Shown: one piece after another, positions 31,223-42,913 of the stretch | Layout: each line of letters starts with the position of its first letter | How positions within the stretch are numbered: position 1 is the stretch's first letter | From: Macrostomum hystrix | Lineage: Eukaryota; Platyhelminthes; Macrostomidae | Assembly: GCA_950097015.1 (NCBI GenBank) | Contig: CATNEN010000007.1 | Location: forward strand, 7,484,001 to 7,548,000 | Length of the DNA: 64,000 nt | Reading direction: 5' to 3' | Translations under genes and position numbers: made by a program | The notes under the pieces: generated by a model | Databases searched by the model: none | Seen by the model: only the letters and a program-made list of their open reading frames with translations | Told to the model about the DNA's origin: nothing

Positions 31223-33968
31223 TCAGTGCCTGGCAGCCTCCCGATTCGCGGCCATGATGGCAGCCAGCCGGCGCTTCGTTGCCAGGACCTCATTCTTGTC
31301 CTGACGCACCTGCGCAGCGCTGAAGCGGATGTCCTGCGGCGCGGCGCCGCCCCCGCCGCCATCACCGCCTCCGCTTCCTCTACGACGAGTCGACGAGGCG
31401 GCCGACAAGGTCGAGGATGTGGAAGATGGTGTCTGATGCCTGGACGAAGTTGACCAGGCGTTCTGACGTGGCTGCGATGGCGGTGGCTGCTGCTGCTGCG
31501 GCTGTTGCTGCGGCAGCTGTGTCGGAGGCAGCTTCACTGGTGGACGCGGCGGCTGCTGCCGCAGCTCTGCGGCCTCAGCCAAACTCGGCTGGATGTGCAG
31601 GCTGAGCAGCTGCTGGCGAGCCTGGCCGAGCGCCTCCGTCAGCTCGAATCGCTCCTCGCACTCGCGCCGGACCGTCTCCTGCAGCATGCGCACCTCCTCG
31701 CGGGCCTGCGATAGGGCCGCTTCCAGCCGCTGCCGCTCGGCCGCTGCAGCCCGGGCAGCCTCCACCGCGCGCGCCGCCTCCATAGCCCTGGCAGCCTCCC
31801 CGGCGCGCCGCTCGGCCGCCGCTCCTGCCGACTCTGCCGCTGCCTCCGCCGCTCTGGCGCGGCGCTCCGCCTCGGTGGCGCGACGCTCTGCGGCTTCTGC
31901 TCCGCGCCGCAACCGGTCGGCTTCTGCCTCCGCCTCCTGACGGGTGCGGCGGAGCAGCTCGTCGTTCTTCTCTTTCTGAATCGTCCGCTCGGCGCGCCAG
32001 TCAGCCTCGAGGCGATCCCGCAGGTCGCGCTGAGCTGCCTCCGAGCGATGACGCTCCTCCGACAACTGCTGCTCCAACTGGTGGGAAAAGGAAATTGGAT
32101 TGGCTCTGTGAAACTCCCGCTTTACCTCTACTTACTGAACCTACCCTCCCTACTTCCCTACTCAGCCATGCGCTCACCTTGGCCGGCCAGCCGTCAGCCT
32201 CCAGCAGCCGATTCTTGTAGCTGTCCTTCAGCTGCTCAATCCTGGCCTGGTGGGCTTTGATCATCATCTCCCGCTCGGCGCTGAGCTGCTCAAGCCGGGC
32301 CTCGGCGGCCTCAGATCTCTGGCGTTGTTTCTCTGCAAAGTGGAAAGTAGAAATACTTTTGCATGAAACTCAGCCTTCTACAGGTAAAAATTAAAAAACA
32401 CAGGACAGAAGCAAGCGCCCACCTTGACTGCTGGAGCTGCTTGTCTCAGCCTGGCGCTGCCTGGCCAGAGCCTCGTCCAGCCGAGCTTGCAGAGACTCGG
32501 CCGCAGCCTGCTGCTCGCGCAGCTGATTGCGCAGCTCGGCTTGCACCGACGCGGCCTCGGTGGCCGATCGTTGAAGGTTGCTAATTCGGCTGACAGTGTC
32601 AGCCAGCTCCGACTGAAGGCGACTGTGAAATTCGAGTACAAATGATGCTTTGGATTTCTTTTTTTGTTTCTGCGAACGAAAAAGGACTTTAAGGTAAGAC
32701 TTTTGTTTTACTACTTTCAATAACGACGAATTCCGGGTTTTTGTTCTCGAAATATCAACGTATACGAGCATTAAATACAGTATATACGAGCGTATCATTC
32801 TTATACGATTATTTGATAAACGTTTTTCCCGTTTTCGAAATGGTGCAAAAACTTAATTCACTCTTCGTGGAGCCTAAAATACAACAAATTTAATCAACTC
32901 GCACTAAAGGGAAAAATTTCACACTAAAATGTGCGAACGTGACACAATGATAAAAACACACAGCATTCCCTGAAACCTGAGCAGTCTTACCGTGCTCATC
33001 GATTGAAGAGACTTGAATGAAATGATGCAAAATACATAAGTTCATAATTATTGGATTACCGATTAAGGTAATAAAAGACACGTTTTTAGAATTCTACTAA
33101 ATTCTTTGTCAACGAAAATAAAAGACATGCACACTCACGTATTGTCGGCCTTGAGTGAGTCGGCTGCTGTGGTGGCGTCTCGATGGCGCCTGTCGGCCTC
33201 AGCCAACTGGCTGGAAAGGCGCTCCAGCTCCAGCGACTTCGCTGCGGCCTCTGCGGCAGCCGACTGTTGGTCGGCGCTGGCCAGACTGCGGGCTGCCTCC
33301 AGTTGGGTGGCCAGCTCGGCGACTCGAGCTTCCTGACTGCGGCCCGCCTTTGCCACTTGAGTTTCAGTGTTTTTTATAATGCTTTACTTTCAGTTCTTTT
33401 AAGGCACTTGAAAAGCATAGGGAATAATCGGGAAAAGCTTACTAGCTTCGGCTATTTTAACTGCCGCATCGCGACAAGCGGAGATCGATGAGTCACGTGA
33501 TGCCATCGCCAACTCGCGCAGCTCGGCGAGTTCTGCGCGTAGAAGGCGAGCCGCCTCCATGGCGCCAGCAGCGGAGCGGCCCTGACTGGCGCTACGGGCG
33601 GCTTCCGCATCGTGACGCGCAGCCTTCGATTTCAACGCTTCAGCCGCTGCGGCCTCCAACTTGGATTCGAGCGCCTCCCGACGCTCGCGCTCAGCCGCCA
33701 ACTCGGCCTCTGCAGTCGCCAGACGCTCCGCTAGTCGCTTCTCGCGCTCCACAGCGCCTCGATGGTGCTCCAGCTCGGCCAGGGCGGCATGCATGCGCGC
33801 TTCCAGCGCCTTCATTTCTGAGTGGATCAGGTAGGAGACGCCGCAGAATTTGCAGACGGTGTCGTCGCGCGGCATCTCGCGCAGCTCGTCGGGCAAGGGG
33901 TGCTGCGGCCGGTAGGCGAGTGCCGGCTGCACCGACGCTGCCGAGGATGACGACGGCTCGTGCGTCAT
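31223..33968 (-). CDS. LEKR1-like coiled-coil protein
   Basis: Five minus-strand exons, 33443-33968, 33139-33355, 32423-32622, 32178-32332 and 31223-32077, join in frame to 650 residues with GT-AG introns. The N terminus has HPLPDELREMPRDDTVC then KFCGVSYLIHSEMKALE; the Cys pair at 39 and 42 and this whole motif resemble, from memory, the start of LEKR1 (leucine-, glutamate- and lysine-rich protein 1). The rest, to about residue 540, is Ala/Glu/Arg-rich heptad-like coiled coil. Then follow a Pro/Gln-rich stretch (QLPQQQPQQQQPPP), Ser/Gly-rich linkers and a conserved-looking tail, DIRFSAAQVRQDKNEVLATK. No signal peptide or membrane segment. The exon 2 acceptor (CTCAAG/TG) has a weak pyrimidine tract and is the least certain junction. 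Function is unknown. Confidence 0.72.
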
Positions 33969-36628
33969 CGGCTAAAAGCTGGTAAAAAGACGCGTCGATT
34001 ATAATTATATTATAATTAAATTATAATTAAAATTCATGTACAGCTACATATTTATATGCATAGATAAAATAAGCATAACTTATATTACTTTGTATAGTTA
34101 TGCTAATTTATTTCATATGTATGTGATATTTTAATATCTGAATTTAAGACAATATTGTTAGACGAAGGGCAAAATAGCTAAAATAACATTTTTTGGTGAT
34201 TACTGGTATCAAAAGACAAAATGGTAACCAAAGCCATAATCAAAATAAGACAGCAAAAAAAGTTGAAAACTGTGGATGCACAAGATTACTGTTTACTTTG
34301 TCTCTGTCTAATGTAATTTCTTCAAATCATTTATTCTATCTAAGATTTTTTTAATTCTGAATACTCAAGACAAATTATGTGCGTATGGCAATAATAGGCA
34401 GTTATTTTCTTATACTTAAATTTTTTAATGCACTTTTTATTTATGCTGCTAGGGCAGCAAGTTAAAATAACAGAACGGTAACATGCAACAAAAACAATGA
34501 AACAAACAAACTATGCTAGCCTTTAAATTTCAGGCTTAATTTTTGTGTTATTGTTTGTCAATTTGTTTTCCAAGTAGTAAATCTGTTTTACGTTATTAAA
34601 ATTAAGAAAAGAAATGTTTATGCCATTATGGTCAGAATATGTACATTTATTTTTATGGCCTCGTAAAAGGCGTAGTAGGTTTTAACGTTTTAAAATCTTA
34701 ATCACAACTGCAAGATACCTAAAGATCTTTTAATGTGTTGGATATTGTATGGGTGCATTATTGTGTATTGATTATATTAATATAACTTTTTATTTTTATA
34801 ACTGTTATCCATCGTAAGGTGCCGAAAAAAACTATGGTATGCTGGTAATTTAAAACCATAAAAGGACGCGACTTGAAAAAAGTAACTGTAAAATCTATGA
34901 AAAATTATAAGCAATAATTTAATTAAAAAATTCTATCTTTAAAGTTTCATAACAAAAAAATTAGAAAAAACGGAACAACATGCTACTTTTTGTTAAACTA
35001 ATATAGATAGTCTGACGAAGTCCGTTACTTTTAACTCACAAGCTAATCTACCATAAACTACGAGTACTATAATTTCTGTTGGGTTACTGTCAATCTCTCA
35101 AGCAAAATATTGATCCCCACCGTAAACTATTTGAGCCTTTTAATCTGCAGTTGTATATCAAACTTAGTCAATCATCGCACATGGACAAATAAAGTACAAA
35201 CAGTACAAATAAAGAGTTACTTGTACTGCGCCTGAGTCATGTTATCGCAACTTTATGTTAATGCAAAATTTAACCCTTTTGTAGAAGATAATATTTCAGA
35301 CGAATGTATTAGTCTACTTCGGAACACTATGAAAGCCTAGCTGAGAAATGAACTAAATCGCGCCAATTAAAGAATGTAAATTTTAAGCAGCGCAAAGTCT
35401 TCTAGTTAGTTCTATGTCGCTTATTTTCCAGGCAAAAAGGAAAATGTGATCGAAATATGAGGAAAAGTTTTCTTTTCCAGCGCAACTTGAAAGTCTCCGA
35501 CCTTCGCAGCTACTTAAAGAGCTGAGAGCTCAGTTTTATATAATGACGAGCTATTACAAGTCCCAATTACAAGGCTTTTATCTATAATTATAGGTGGCAT
35601 GGAGCTTAAAATGTATTTTACCTGATTCAAAGCAACTGCAGCATTTTGATAATTTTTTTCTCTTTGCCTGCTAAGAAGGTTACGATAGAAGTGATTCAAT
35701 ACTTGCTATAAAAACCTGATATCCCATGTTATTTTAAGCTCGCTCTTGAAATTCAGCCGATGGTGTCTTGTTGTTAAACCTCTGGGTCATAAGTATGAAG
35801 CTCTAACTACTGGGCTAGTAGCATCGAAGGGTTAAATATATGGCACATCTTTCGCAGACCGAAAATAAATAACACAAACAACGGCATGCAACAATGGAAC
35901 TATTATAAAGAACACAACAAGCGGAAGGGAACAAATGTGGCTCCTAACAAGGCGGAGCATTATTTCTTCTTAAAAACTAAACAAGTATTAAATTTAGTAT
36001 TTCATTTTATCTTGTCTCATTTTAGTTGACATTAACCGGGCTTACAGAGACAAATAGGTTCACCAAACCGGCAGACTGCCAGGTTTGAAAATGGCTAGTA
36101 AAGCAGTTAAAAAGATGCCTATTACTTTGTTAGCAGCTCGTAGAAAAATCATCAACACTTGCTCAGTTGAACTAAAATCAAAGCTATGGCGACAATAACA
36201 ACACTCATTTTAAGTAACGAATACCGACTTATTAATGTACGTTGAATTAAAACAATTATAAAAATGCTTGCCGAAAATTTGCGGCCTATAGGCACGGATA
36301 CTATTGATAGTAGCGTCACAGGCGCACATAGACATAGCCTGGCCAACTAAAATCTTATTGGCATAGATCTTTTCATTCCCCAAATATACTTACTGATCAA
36401 GTCAATTTATCATTGGCTTTTAGAGATCAAACTTTTTCTAAGAAATAAACACATTCTTAGAAATACTGTCAAACCATTAAAGTTACCGTCCAGGGAATGC
36501 AAGATCTATGTGGTGCTTATAGGATAGAACAATAAAATATACTACAAAAATTATTAGAACGAATCAGTGAAATGTCAGGTAAATCGCCTAGAACTGGCCG
36601 AGAGGCGAGCAAGAGGAACAGAGGACAA
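33969..36628. other. AT-rich intergenic DNA
   Basis: About 2.7 kb, strongly AT-rich, between the LEKR1-like start and the Dbp5 stop. No exon with a recognisable family, RNA gene or tandem array. A tRNA-like SINE remnant sits at 35755-35835 on the minus strand. Confidence 0.6.
35755..35835 (-). mobile_element. tRNA-like SINE remnant
   Basis: On the minus strand TAGCCCAGTAGTTAGAGCTT resembles an A-box and D-arm, followed about 30 bases later by a degraded B-box (GAGGTTTAACAAC). It resembles the head of the SINE at 49906 but is decayed. Confidence 0.45.
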
Positions 36629-39600
36629 CTACTTGCGGAAGATCTTTTGCAGGATTAGCAGCTCAGCTGGATCGTCCATGTTCATTGGCTTAATCTGAGT
36701 GCCTGCGGATTAGTAAGAATTATTATTTCAGTTAATACTTGTGGTTATTAAAATAAGTTCGGCATTCTCCCAGACACGATGAACCAAAAATGTAAAACAA
36801 AGGACAATAAATTACTCCAGAATGACTGCTAATGACCAGATGAAGATAATGACAGATTGACTGAATGACCAGATGGAGATAATGACTGACTGACTGAATG
36901 ACCAGATGGAGATAATGACTGACTGACTGAATGACCAGATGGAGATAATGACTGACTGACTGAATGACCAGATGGAGATAACGACTGACTGACTAAATGA
37001 CCAGATGAAGATAATGACAGATTGAATTAATGACCAGACGGAGGTATTAACCGACTGACTAAATGATCAGATGGAGATAATGACCGATTGACTGAATGAC
37101 CAGATGGAAATAATGACTGACTGACTGAATGACCAGATGGAGATAATGACTGACTGACTGAATGAACAGATGGAGATAATGACTGACTGACTGAATGACC
37201 AGATGGAGATAATGACTGACTGACTGAATGACCAGATGGAGATAATGACTGACTGACTGAATGACCAGATGGAGATAACGACTGACTGACTGAATGACCA
37301 GATGAAGATAATGACTGACTGACTGAATGACCAGATGGAGATAATGACTGACTGACTGAATGACCAGATGGAGATAATGACTGACTGACTGAATGACCAG
37401 ATGGAGATAATGACTGACTGACTGAATGACCAGATGGAGATAATGACTGACTGACTGAATGATCAGATGGAGATAATGACCGATTGACGGAATGACCAGA
37501 TGGAGATAATGACTGACTGACTGAATGTTCAGATGGAGATAATGACCGATTGACTGAATGACCAGATGGAGATAATGACTGACTGACTGAATGACCAGAT
37601 GGAGATAATGACTGACTGACTGAATGACCAGATGGAGATAATGACTGACTGACTGAATGACCAGATGGAGATAATGACCGATTGACTGAATGACCAGATG
37701 GAGATAATGACTGACTGACTAAATGACCAGATGAAGATAATGAGCGATTGAATTAATGACCAGACGGAGGTATTGACCAATTGACTTAATGATCAGATGG
37801 CGGGAATGACTAATGACTAAATGACCAGATGGGGTTGATAACCAATGGACTAAAAAACCAGATGGGGTTAATGACGAATGAACTAAATGACAAAGGGGAG
37901 AAAAACCCCAATAAAGCTTACTGAAGTGCTTCTCAATGAGCTTCAGATTGCGCTCGTCAGTTTCGTTTACAACGAAGCTCAGGCCGATGCCCTTCTTGCC
38001 AAAGCGGCCAGCACGGCCTATTCGGTGCAGATAGGTCTCGTAATCCGGACTGCCGTCTCGCATCACAGGTAGCTCCCAGTTGATGACGACATTTACCTGG
38101 AACATTTATTTAGTCAAATAATTACTTGATATCGGCCGTTAGCATTAGGCTCGAAAAGCCGCTGCTGATTTGACTAGTTTAGCTACTAACAGTAGCGAGC
38201 TAAGTATAAAGCGAATGTTTAAATTAGAATACAAATGCAGACCACGGCTCACCTGGGCAATATCGATACCGCGCGCCAGCACATTGGTGGTGATGAGGAT
38301 GCGCACCTCAGAGTTGCGATATCGTCGAATGATGCTGGCCCGATCGGAGATCTCCATCTGGCCGTGCAGCACCAGGCTGTCGTGTCCGTCTGATTTTAGG
38401 CGCCGCTGCAGATTTTCGGCCTCCCGGCGGCTCTGGCAGAACACCTGGTCAGATGGTTAAAGTGTCAAAGTATACTTGGCGTTTGAAATGAATAGCCCAA
38501 ATTAAATTTGTTTTAACTAGACTCAGTTTAAGTTGATTTTTTACTTTGTTAATTCAAACTTCGACTGAAATTTTTTGAGTAATTTTTTAAAGTTAAAATA
38601 ACCAAATGAAGTTAATGGCTAATTTTGTCGATAACTGTTTATTAGGCATGCATTCAAAGTTTTATAGTTATTAGCTAATAAAAATTTGATTCATGTTTCA
38701 AAATACAAAAAATATTCGCGTTTTCTAAGAAACATACAAACTCGACTTGATAAAAGTAAACTCACCATGCACTGGGCCAGTCCAAACAGACCAAAGGTGA
38801 GCGTCACGTACTGATATTTGATGTCAATGCTAGTTGGCCTGGCTACAATCTGCATCAGGTTGTTCAGCGTGAGCTCCTGCCTCTTCAATCGAATTGTGGC
38901 AGCTTCTGGTACTACGGTGCGAGCGAATTCCACCACGGGCTCCTCGAAGGTGGCCGAGAATAGCAGGATCTGGCAGCTGGAGCTCAGCTGGCGTGAAAGG
39001 CGTACGGAAATGTCACGAAACGACTGCTGATCAATTAGTACGTCGGCTTCGTCGAGGACAAACACGCGCAGCTTTGCCAGGTTGATGATGCGATAGCGCA
39101 TCACCCAGTCCTGCAATGGATGGTTAATATATGAAATATTACTCAGTTGAGCAAGAGTACAGCTACTGGCACAGCCGCAGCTATTGTGCGACGCCTCCAA
39201 ACGCTGTCTACAGCAGCTGTTTAGTCAATAGAATGCAAGCAACCACACTTACCGAATTTCTAAAACTATTGCTATATGGAAACTGATTCTCTACGTTATC
39301 CGTGCGCGTGTGTGCTCAGGAGTAAGCGAAATGGGAAGAATTGCCTTCCCGCTGCTGCGGTCTAGTGTCAACGAATGATGAGCCAATTCCTGCAGCCCTC
39401 CTGCAATTCTTATTATTGTTTTTCTACCTTGGGGTCCGATTCGAAATCGCGACCTAGCTCTAACCACTAACCAAGTTACTCCTTTCACTATTCACTAATT
39501 GCTTTCCCATGTAAAACGGCGAGAGTAATGTACACATTTAGACTCGTAAATGCTTCTTTATATAAACACCATATTTTTACCATCTGTCTAGAATGGACAG

Positions 39601-40484
39601 CTGTGAGCATAGAAACAAAGATTCTCATGATTGCATAAGGAACTGAATAGATTACCTGAGCAGTGCCTGGTGTTGCAATCAGTATATGATGATCGCTGTA
39701 CGAATCGCGCGTATACTTCTCCTCCCTAGTGGCATAGCCAATCTTCACCTCCGGCATGTAGGCCGCCATGCGCTTGCAGACTTCGCCAATCTGTTTAGCC
39801 AGCTCGAATGTGGGCGCCAAGCAGAGGCACTGGCAAAAGTGCTCAGCAGGATCCACCCGACTGAGCATAGTGAGCAGGAAGGCGGCGGTCTTGCCTGTGC
39901 CAGACTGGCTCTGCGCGATCATGTTGATCGGCGGATCAGCCACCAGGGCTGGCAGCGCCTTCTCTTGAATGCGCGATGGCCGGACGAAGCCCATCTGGTA
40001 GATGCCGCGGATCAGTTTAGGACTCAGGCTAAGCTGCTCAAACGCTTTCACAGAATGCAGCGGCGAGTCCGGGTTGAGCTGCTGCACTTCTAACTCGCCT
40101 TCTAGCACATCTAACAGGCCGCCGCTGCCGACCAGCTTGGACATTGCGGCCAGCTCCCTGTTGCTAGCAGCTGAGGATGTGAGGCATTGGGAAGCAGATG
40201 TAATAGTTAAAATGGCTAGCTATTTCCATGTTGGAGAGAACAGTCAAAAAGTTATGCAGAATAGAAAAAAATGAAGGACTTACGCAGATCTACATCTTCG
40301 TCTCCCCTGGCTCCAATGCCGGCCTACAATGAACATTTTGGGCGTAAAATGTTTTGTCGTTTAAACGAGGGAGGTATATATAAAGCTCTAATTAGAATAG
40401 GAAGATTCTTAATTCAAGAAAAGCTTTGAAATTTAGACTTACGCGGCGATTCTCGTCGCGCTCAATATCATTTAGTAAGCTCAT
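36629..40484 (-). CDS. DDX19: DEAD-box RNA helicase DDX19/Dbp5
   Basis: Seven coding exons on the minus strand: 40443-40484, 40284-40323, 39656-40170, 38766-39110, 38253-38444, 37922-38096 and 36629-36702. All introns are GT-AG and phases join, giving 460 residues (vertebrate DDX19 is about 480). Motifs in order: NPDSPLHSVKAFEQL and MGFVRPSRIQEKALP (Q motif, Gln96), Walker A SGTGKT 117-122, PTFELA, ATPGT, DEAD 219-222, SAT 251-253, ARGID 371-375 and HRIGRAGR 402-409. PxFELA instead of PTRELA, and the NPxSPL entry, are typical of the Dbp5 branch. The product remodels mRNPs at the cytoplasmic face of the nuclear pore during mRNA export. The last exon (TQIKPMNMDDPAELLILQK) matches the family C terminus. 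The segment near residues 275-310 (NNLMQIVARPTSID) is more diverged than the rest. The start ATG lies 12 bases after a strong acceptor-like TTTTCAG. Confidence 0.94.
36826..37870. repeat. 33-bp minisatellite in Dbp5 intron 6, about 32 copies
   Basis: AATGACTGACTGACTGAATG followed by ACCAGATGGAGAT forms 33-base units with inner TGAC tetramer repeats; units are more diverged at both ends. On the gene strand the first degenerate unit begins about 35-50 bases after the exon 6 donor (GTAAGC). It fills most of the 1.2 kb intron. Confidence 0.95.
39289..39490. mobile_element. Two abutting SINE fragments in Dbp5 intron 3
   Basis: 39296-39417 matches, in plus orientation, the 3' part of the SINE at 42487 (GTGTGCTCAGGAGT, AGAATTGCC, TCTAGTGTCA, GCCCTCCTGCAATT, then TTATTATTG). 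39420-39490 is a tRNA-like head in minus orientation (A-box-like TTGGTTAGTGGTTAGAGC, B-box-like GATTTCGAATC). The opposite orientations imply two separate insertions or a rearrangement. Confidence 0.7.
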
Positions 40485-40812
40485 GGCTGTGTTGCGCTGA
40501 AAATGTCAAATGCAATAATTAATAAACTTTTATCATAAGGCAAAACCAAATCAATAAGTTAAATCTGCAGAGGATTCATTAGTCTTGTGAGTCACTTAGT
40601 TATTAGGCTTAGTAACTAGTTTCCACTCCCTTGACTAGTTAGACATCGCCGCTGTATGGTTTAGCTTAGTCCCTTAGTTATGGTTTTCTTAGTTAGTAAT
40701 TAGTTGGTGTCTTAAGGGTGTCAGTATAGGAAGACCGTGGCCGGTATTTCCACGTTTTTTCCATGGTAGTTTGGCACGACCACGGAATTTCTGCCTGCCT
40801 GAATCCTTCCAG

Positions 40813-40865
40813 CCAATGCTCCCGCCAGTGGCAGAGCAGGGCGGGGTCCAAACAGTCTATAAATA
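40813..40865 (+). promoter_or_regulatory. CCAAT, GC and TATA box cluster
   Basis: CCAAT at 40813-40817, GGGCGGGG at 40839-40846 and TATAAATA at 40858-40865, in the order and spacing of a Pol II core promoter. It points towards the stem-loop series and away from Dbp5. Confidence 0.6.
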
Positions 40866-40933
40866 CGCAACACCTGAGAGGCCTGCGGAAGCGAGCGCAC
40901 CAGCCGGTGGCCGGCCGCGGAGTCAAAGTCTTG

Positions 40934-41294
40934 AGGTTGGGCAAGCTATAACCTGACTAAAGGTTGCATTTAGATAAGCGATTCCTTTAGACTTTAGGGA
41001 ACCTAAGGTTACGTTTGGACAAGCGTTTCATTATAAGGCATTCAGGTTACGTTTGGATAAAAGTTTCCTCCGGTTAAATTAGTTTCAGGAGAATCTTTTG
41101 GATAAGAGATCTACTACTGAATTAGTGTCTAGCCAGAGTTAAGACTACTTTTGGATAAGAGTAGACCAACAATCTCCATAAGCTACAGGAAGTCTCTTGG
41201 ATATGAGACTCATTCCTGTGTTAGATCAGTTAGTTCTGGAAGTCAACCCTTGGATAAGGGTTAATTCCTAAGGTCCTTTCTAGGCAAGCCTTAG
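40934..41294 (+). repeat. Series of stem-loops with a shared GGAT-type apex and different stems
   Basis: Stem-loops follow each other every 30-55 bases. Examples: ACGTTT-GGAC-AAGCGT (41011-41026), ATCTTTT-GGAT-AAGAGAT (41093-41110), CTACTTTT-GGAT-AAGAGTAG (41145-41164), AGTCTCTT-GGAT-ATGAGACT (41191-41210), AACCCTT-GGAT-AAGGGTT (41245-41262). A weaker one is at 41049-41064, and flanking ones with other loops are AGGTT/AACCT (40934-40954) and CTAAGG/CCTTAG (41268-41294). Outer stems also pair in some, for example ACAGGA (41185) with TCCTGT (41214). The apex is constant while the stems differ and remain paired. Confidence 0.8.
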
Positions 41295-41410
41295 TAGCTC
41301 CATTCGCAGCACTGATTTCTGTGTGGAACTTGTCCCCAGACAATTGTCATCAAGTCTTGACTTTCAGGTGGTAATTATTATTTTCTAATTGGTCCAAGGC
41401 AAGAGAAGAC

Positions 41411-41416
41411 AATAAA
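41411..41416 (+). terminator. AATAAA polyadenylation signal of the hairpin unit
   Basis: AATAAA lies about 545 bases after the TATA box, followed by a stretch with TTCTGACTGG and CTGCTTATTTC. It would end a transcript made of the stem-loop series. Confidence 0.45.
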
Positions 41417-41480
41417 CCCTTCTGACTGGCAACAACCCTACTGCTTATTTCAGGAGCTTGTCTTCAGATTGGAGACATCA

Positions 41481-42486
41481 TCTCTTTTTTCTCTAAATTC
41501 GAAACTCACACATAACACCTTTTAATTCGGCTTTATGCTTACCACTTTTGTTTAAATAACTAAGGGGACACACCACACTATCAAGGGCCCAGTGCATACA
41601 TGTGCAACACCCGGCCGACCCGGCCGAACCGGCCAGGTGAAACAAGGGCCAAGCAAGGTAAGTCGCAAAAACCAATAGACCAAGCGCAAAAAAATCAAAG
41701 GGGGGACCAAGGGACAAAAAAGGAAGGCGTGAAGAAAAGGAAAAAGGGGAGAGAAAAAGAGAGCAAATGAGAGCAAACTAATTCGTAAATAGAGCAATGA
41801 AACGAACTAAGTCACAAATGAGAGCAAAAACTAAGTCACATGGCTGGCCAAGATTTGGGAGGTTGCACATGTATGGCCCAGTGGCACATGCAACACACTT
41901 AGTGAACCAAACTGAAAGAGGTGCTCAACAGAAGAGCTGTTAAACAACTGATTGGTGCTTCTGCACCTTAGGGAACAGACTCAGTCACCTTGGCAGACTA
42001 GGCATGTCACTTTGTAGTGACAAGTTGGAAGGACTGTCTGTTCTTCTGAAGAATTCTGTTTTTAATTATGTAGATATAGTTAGTCCATACACACTAGGTG
42101 TTTATTCATACAATATTATAGTTATTGAGTTATTGGATAGATTTCATTTTGCTGCAGACTAGAAGTCTAGGTTTAGCAGCTGTCTTAGTGGTGTCTATTT
42201 CCTTTCTATTTACACTTGAATTTGATGATTGGGGTATATCTAACTATTTTAAAATGTGGCAAATCTAATGATAATGTTGCTAAGTACTGTGTTATCATAT
42301 AATAGCAATGTTATAAGTAATCAAGACAATACTTATAAGATTAAAAGCATAGAGAGGAACAAAGGACTACTTAATTTAAGAGACAGGCAGGAAAAATTAA
42401 GAGAATTTGATAAATTGTATTAGTTATATTTGGATATGTGTCCATTGAACCCACTGTAGAAAGTTTGGCTTACATAGCTGAAGGGG
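41481..42486. other. Intergenic DNA between Dbp5 and CaMKII
   Basis: AT-rich with a GC-rich patch, CCCGGCCGACCCGGCCGAAC, near 41610. No gene recognised. Confidence 0.45.
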
Positions 42487-42913
42487 GTCAGTGGCAGAGC
42501 AGTTATCCCCTTTGCCTCTCGCACCATGGTCCCTAAGTTTGATTCCACAGTGAGGCCACATTTATTTGGGCCTTAGTTCTGGCCTAGGCCCAAACTCAAG
42601 TGTTTCTTAAATTAATTGACTGGAGGGTACAGACACAGAGAGAAGGCTTGGGGGCTTGTCATACAATTTATGCCATTGTGGGCCAACCTCCAAGGCATAG
42701 GTAAATATACACTGACTGACGATGAGAAAGTCAGGGCAGATATACACACCTGTGTGAGTGTATGCTTGCATATAGTATCTATGTGCGTGTGTGCTTAGGA
42801 GTCAGCAAAATGGGCAGAATTGCCTCCTTGCTCACTGCGAGTCTAGTGTCACTAAATCATGTGCCACTGCCCAGAGCCCTCCTACAATTATTATTATTAT
42901 TTATTATTATTAC
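42487..42913 (+). mobile_element. tRNA-derived SINE, second family, near full length
   Basis: A tRNA-like head (GTCAGTGGCAGAGCAGTTAT, B-box-like AAGTTTGATTCC) is followed by a body with GAGAGAAGGCTTGG, GGGCCAACCTCCAAGG and TCTAGTGTCACTAAAT and a 3' (ATT)n tail. The copy at 60717-61075 on the minus strand shows the same order of blocks, and 39296-39417 is a 3' fragment. Confidence 0.8.

Larger units (their letters stand above)
40580..41480 (+). mobile_element. Candidate solo LTR or small non-coding transcription unit
   Basis: The unit has a CCAAT box (40813), a GC box GGGCGGGG (40839-40846), TATAAATA (40858-40865), a transcribed-looking body of about 550 bases with a tandem series of stem-loops (40934-41294), and AATAAA (41411-41416). 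This order is what a U3-R-U5 long terminal repeat would show, but clear TG...CA ends with a target duplication were not found and no internal retroelement domains lie next to it. A short polyadenylated non-coding gene is the alternative. Boundaries are approximate. Confidence 0.45.

Noticed and set aside
29336-33985. Plus-strand open frames antisense to the calaxin-like and LEKR1-like genes
   Set aside because: They are shadows of GC-rich minus-strand exons and show no family resemblance or splice consistency.
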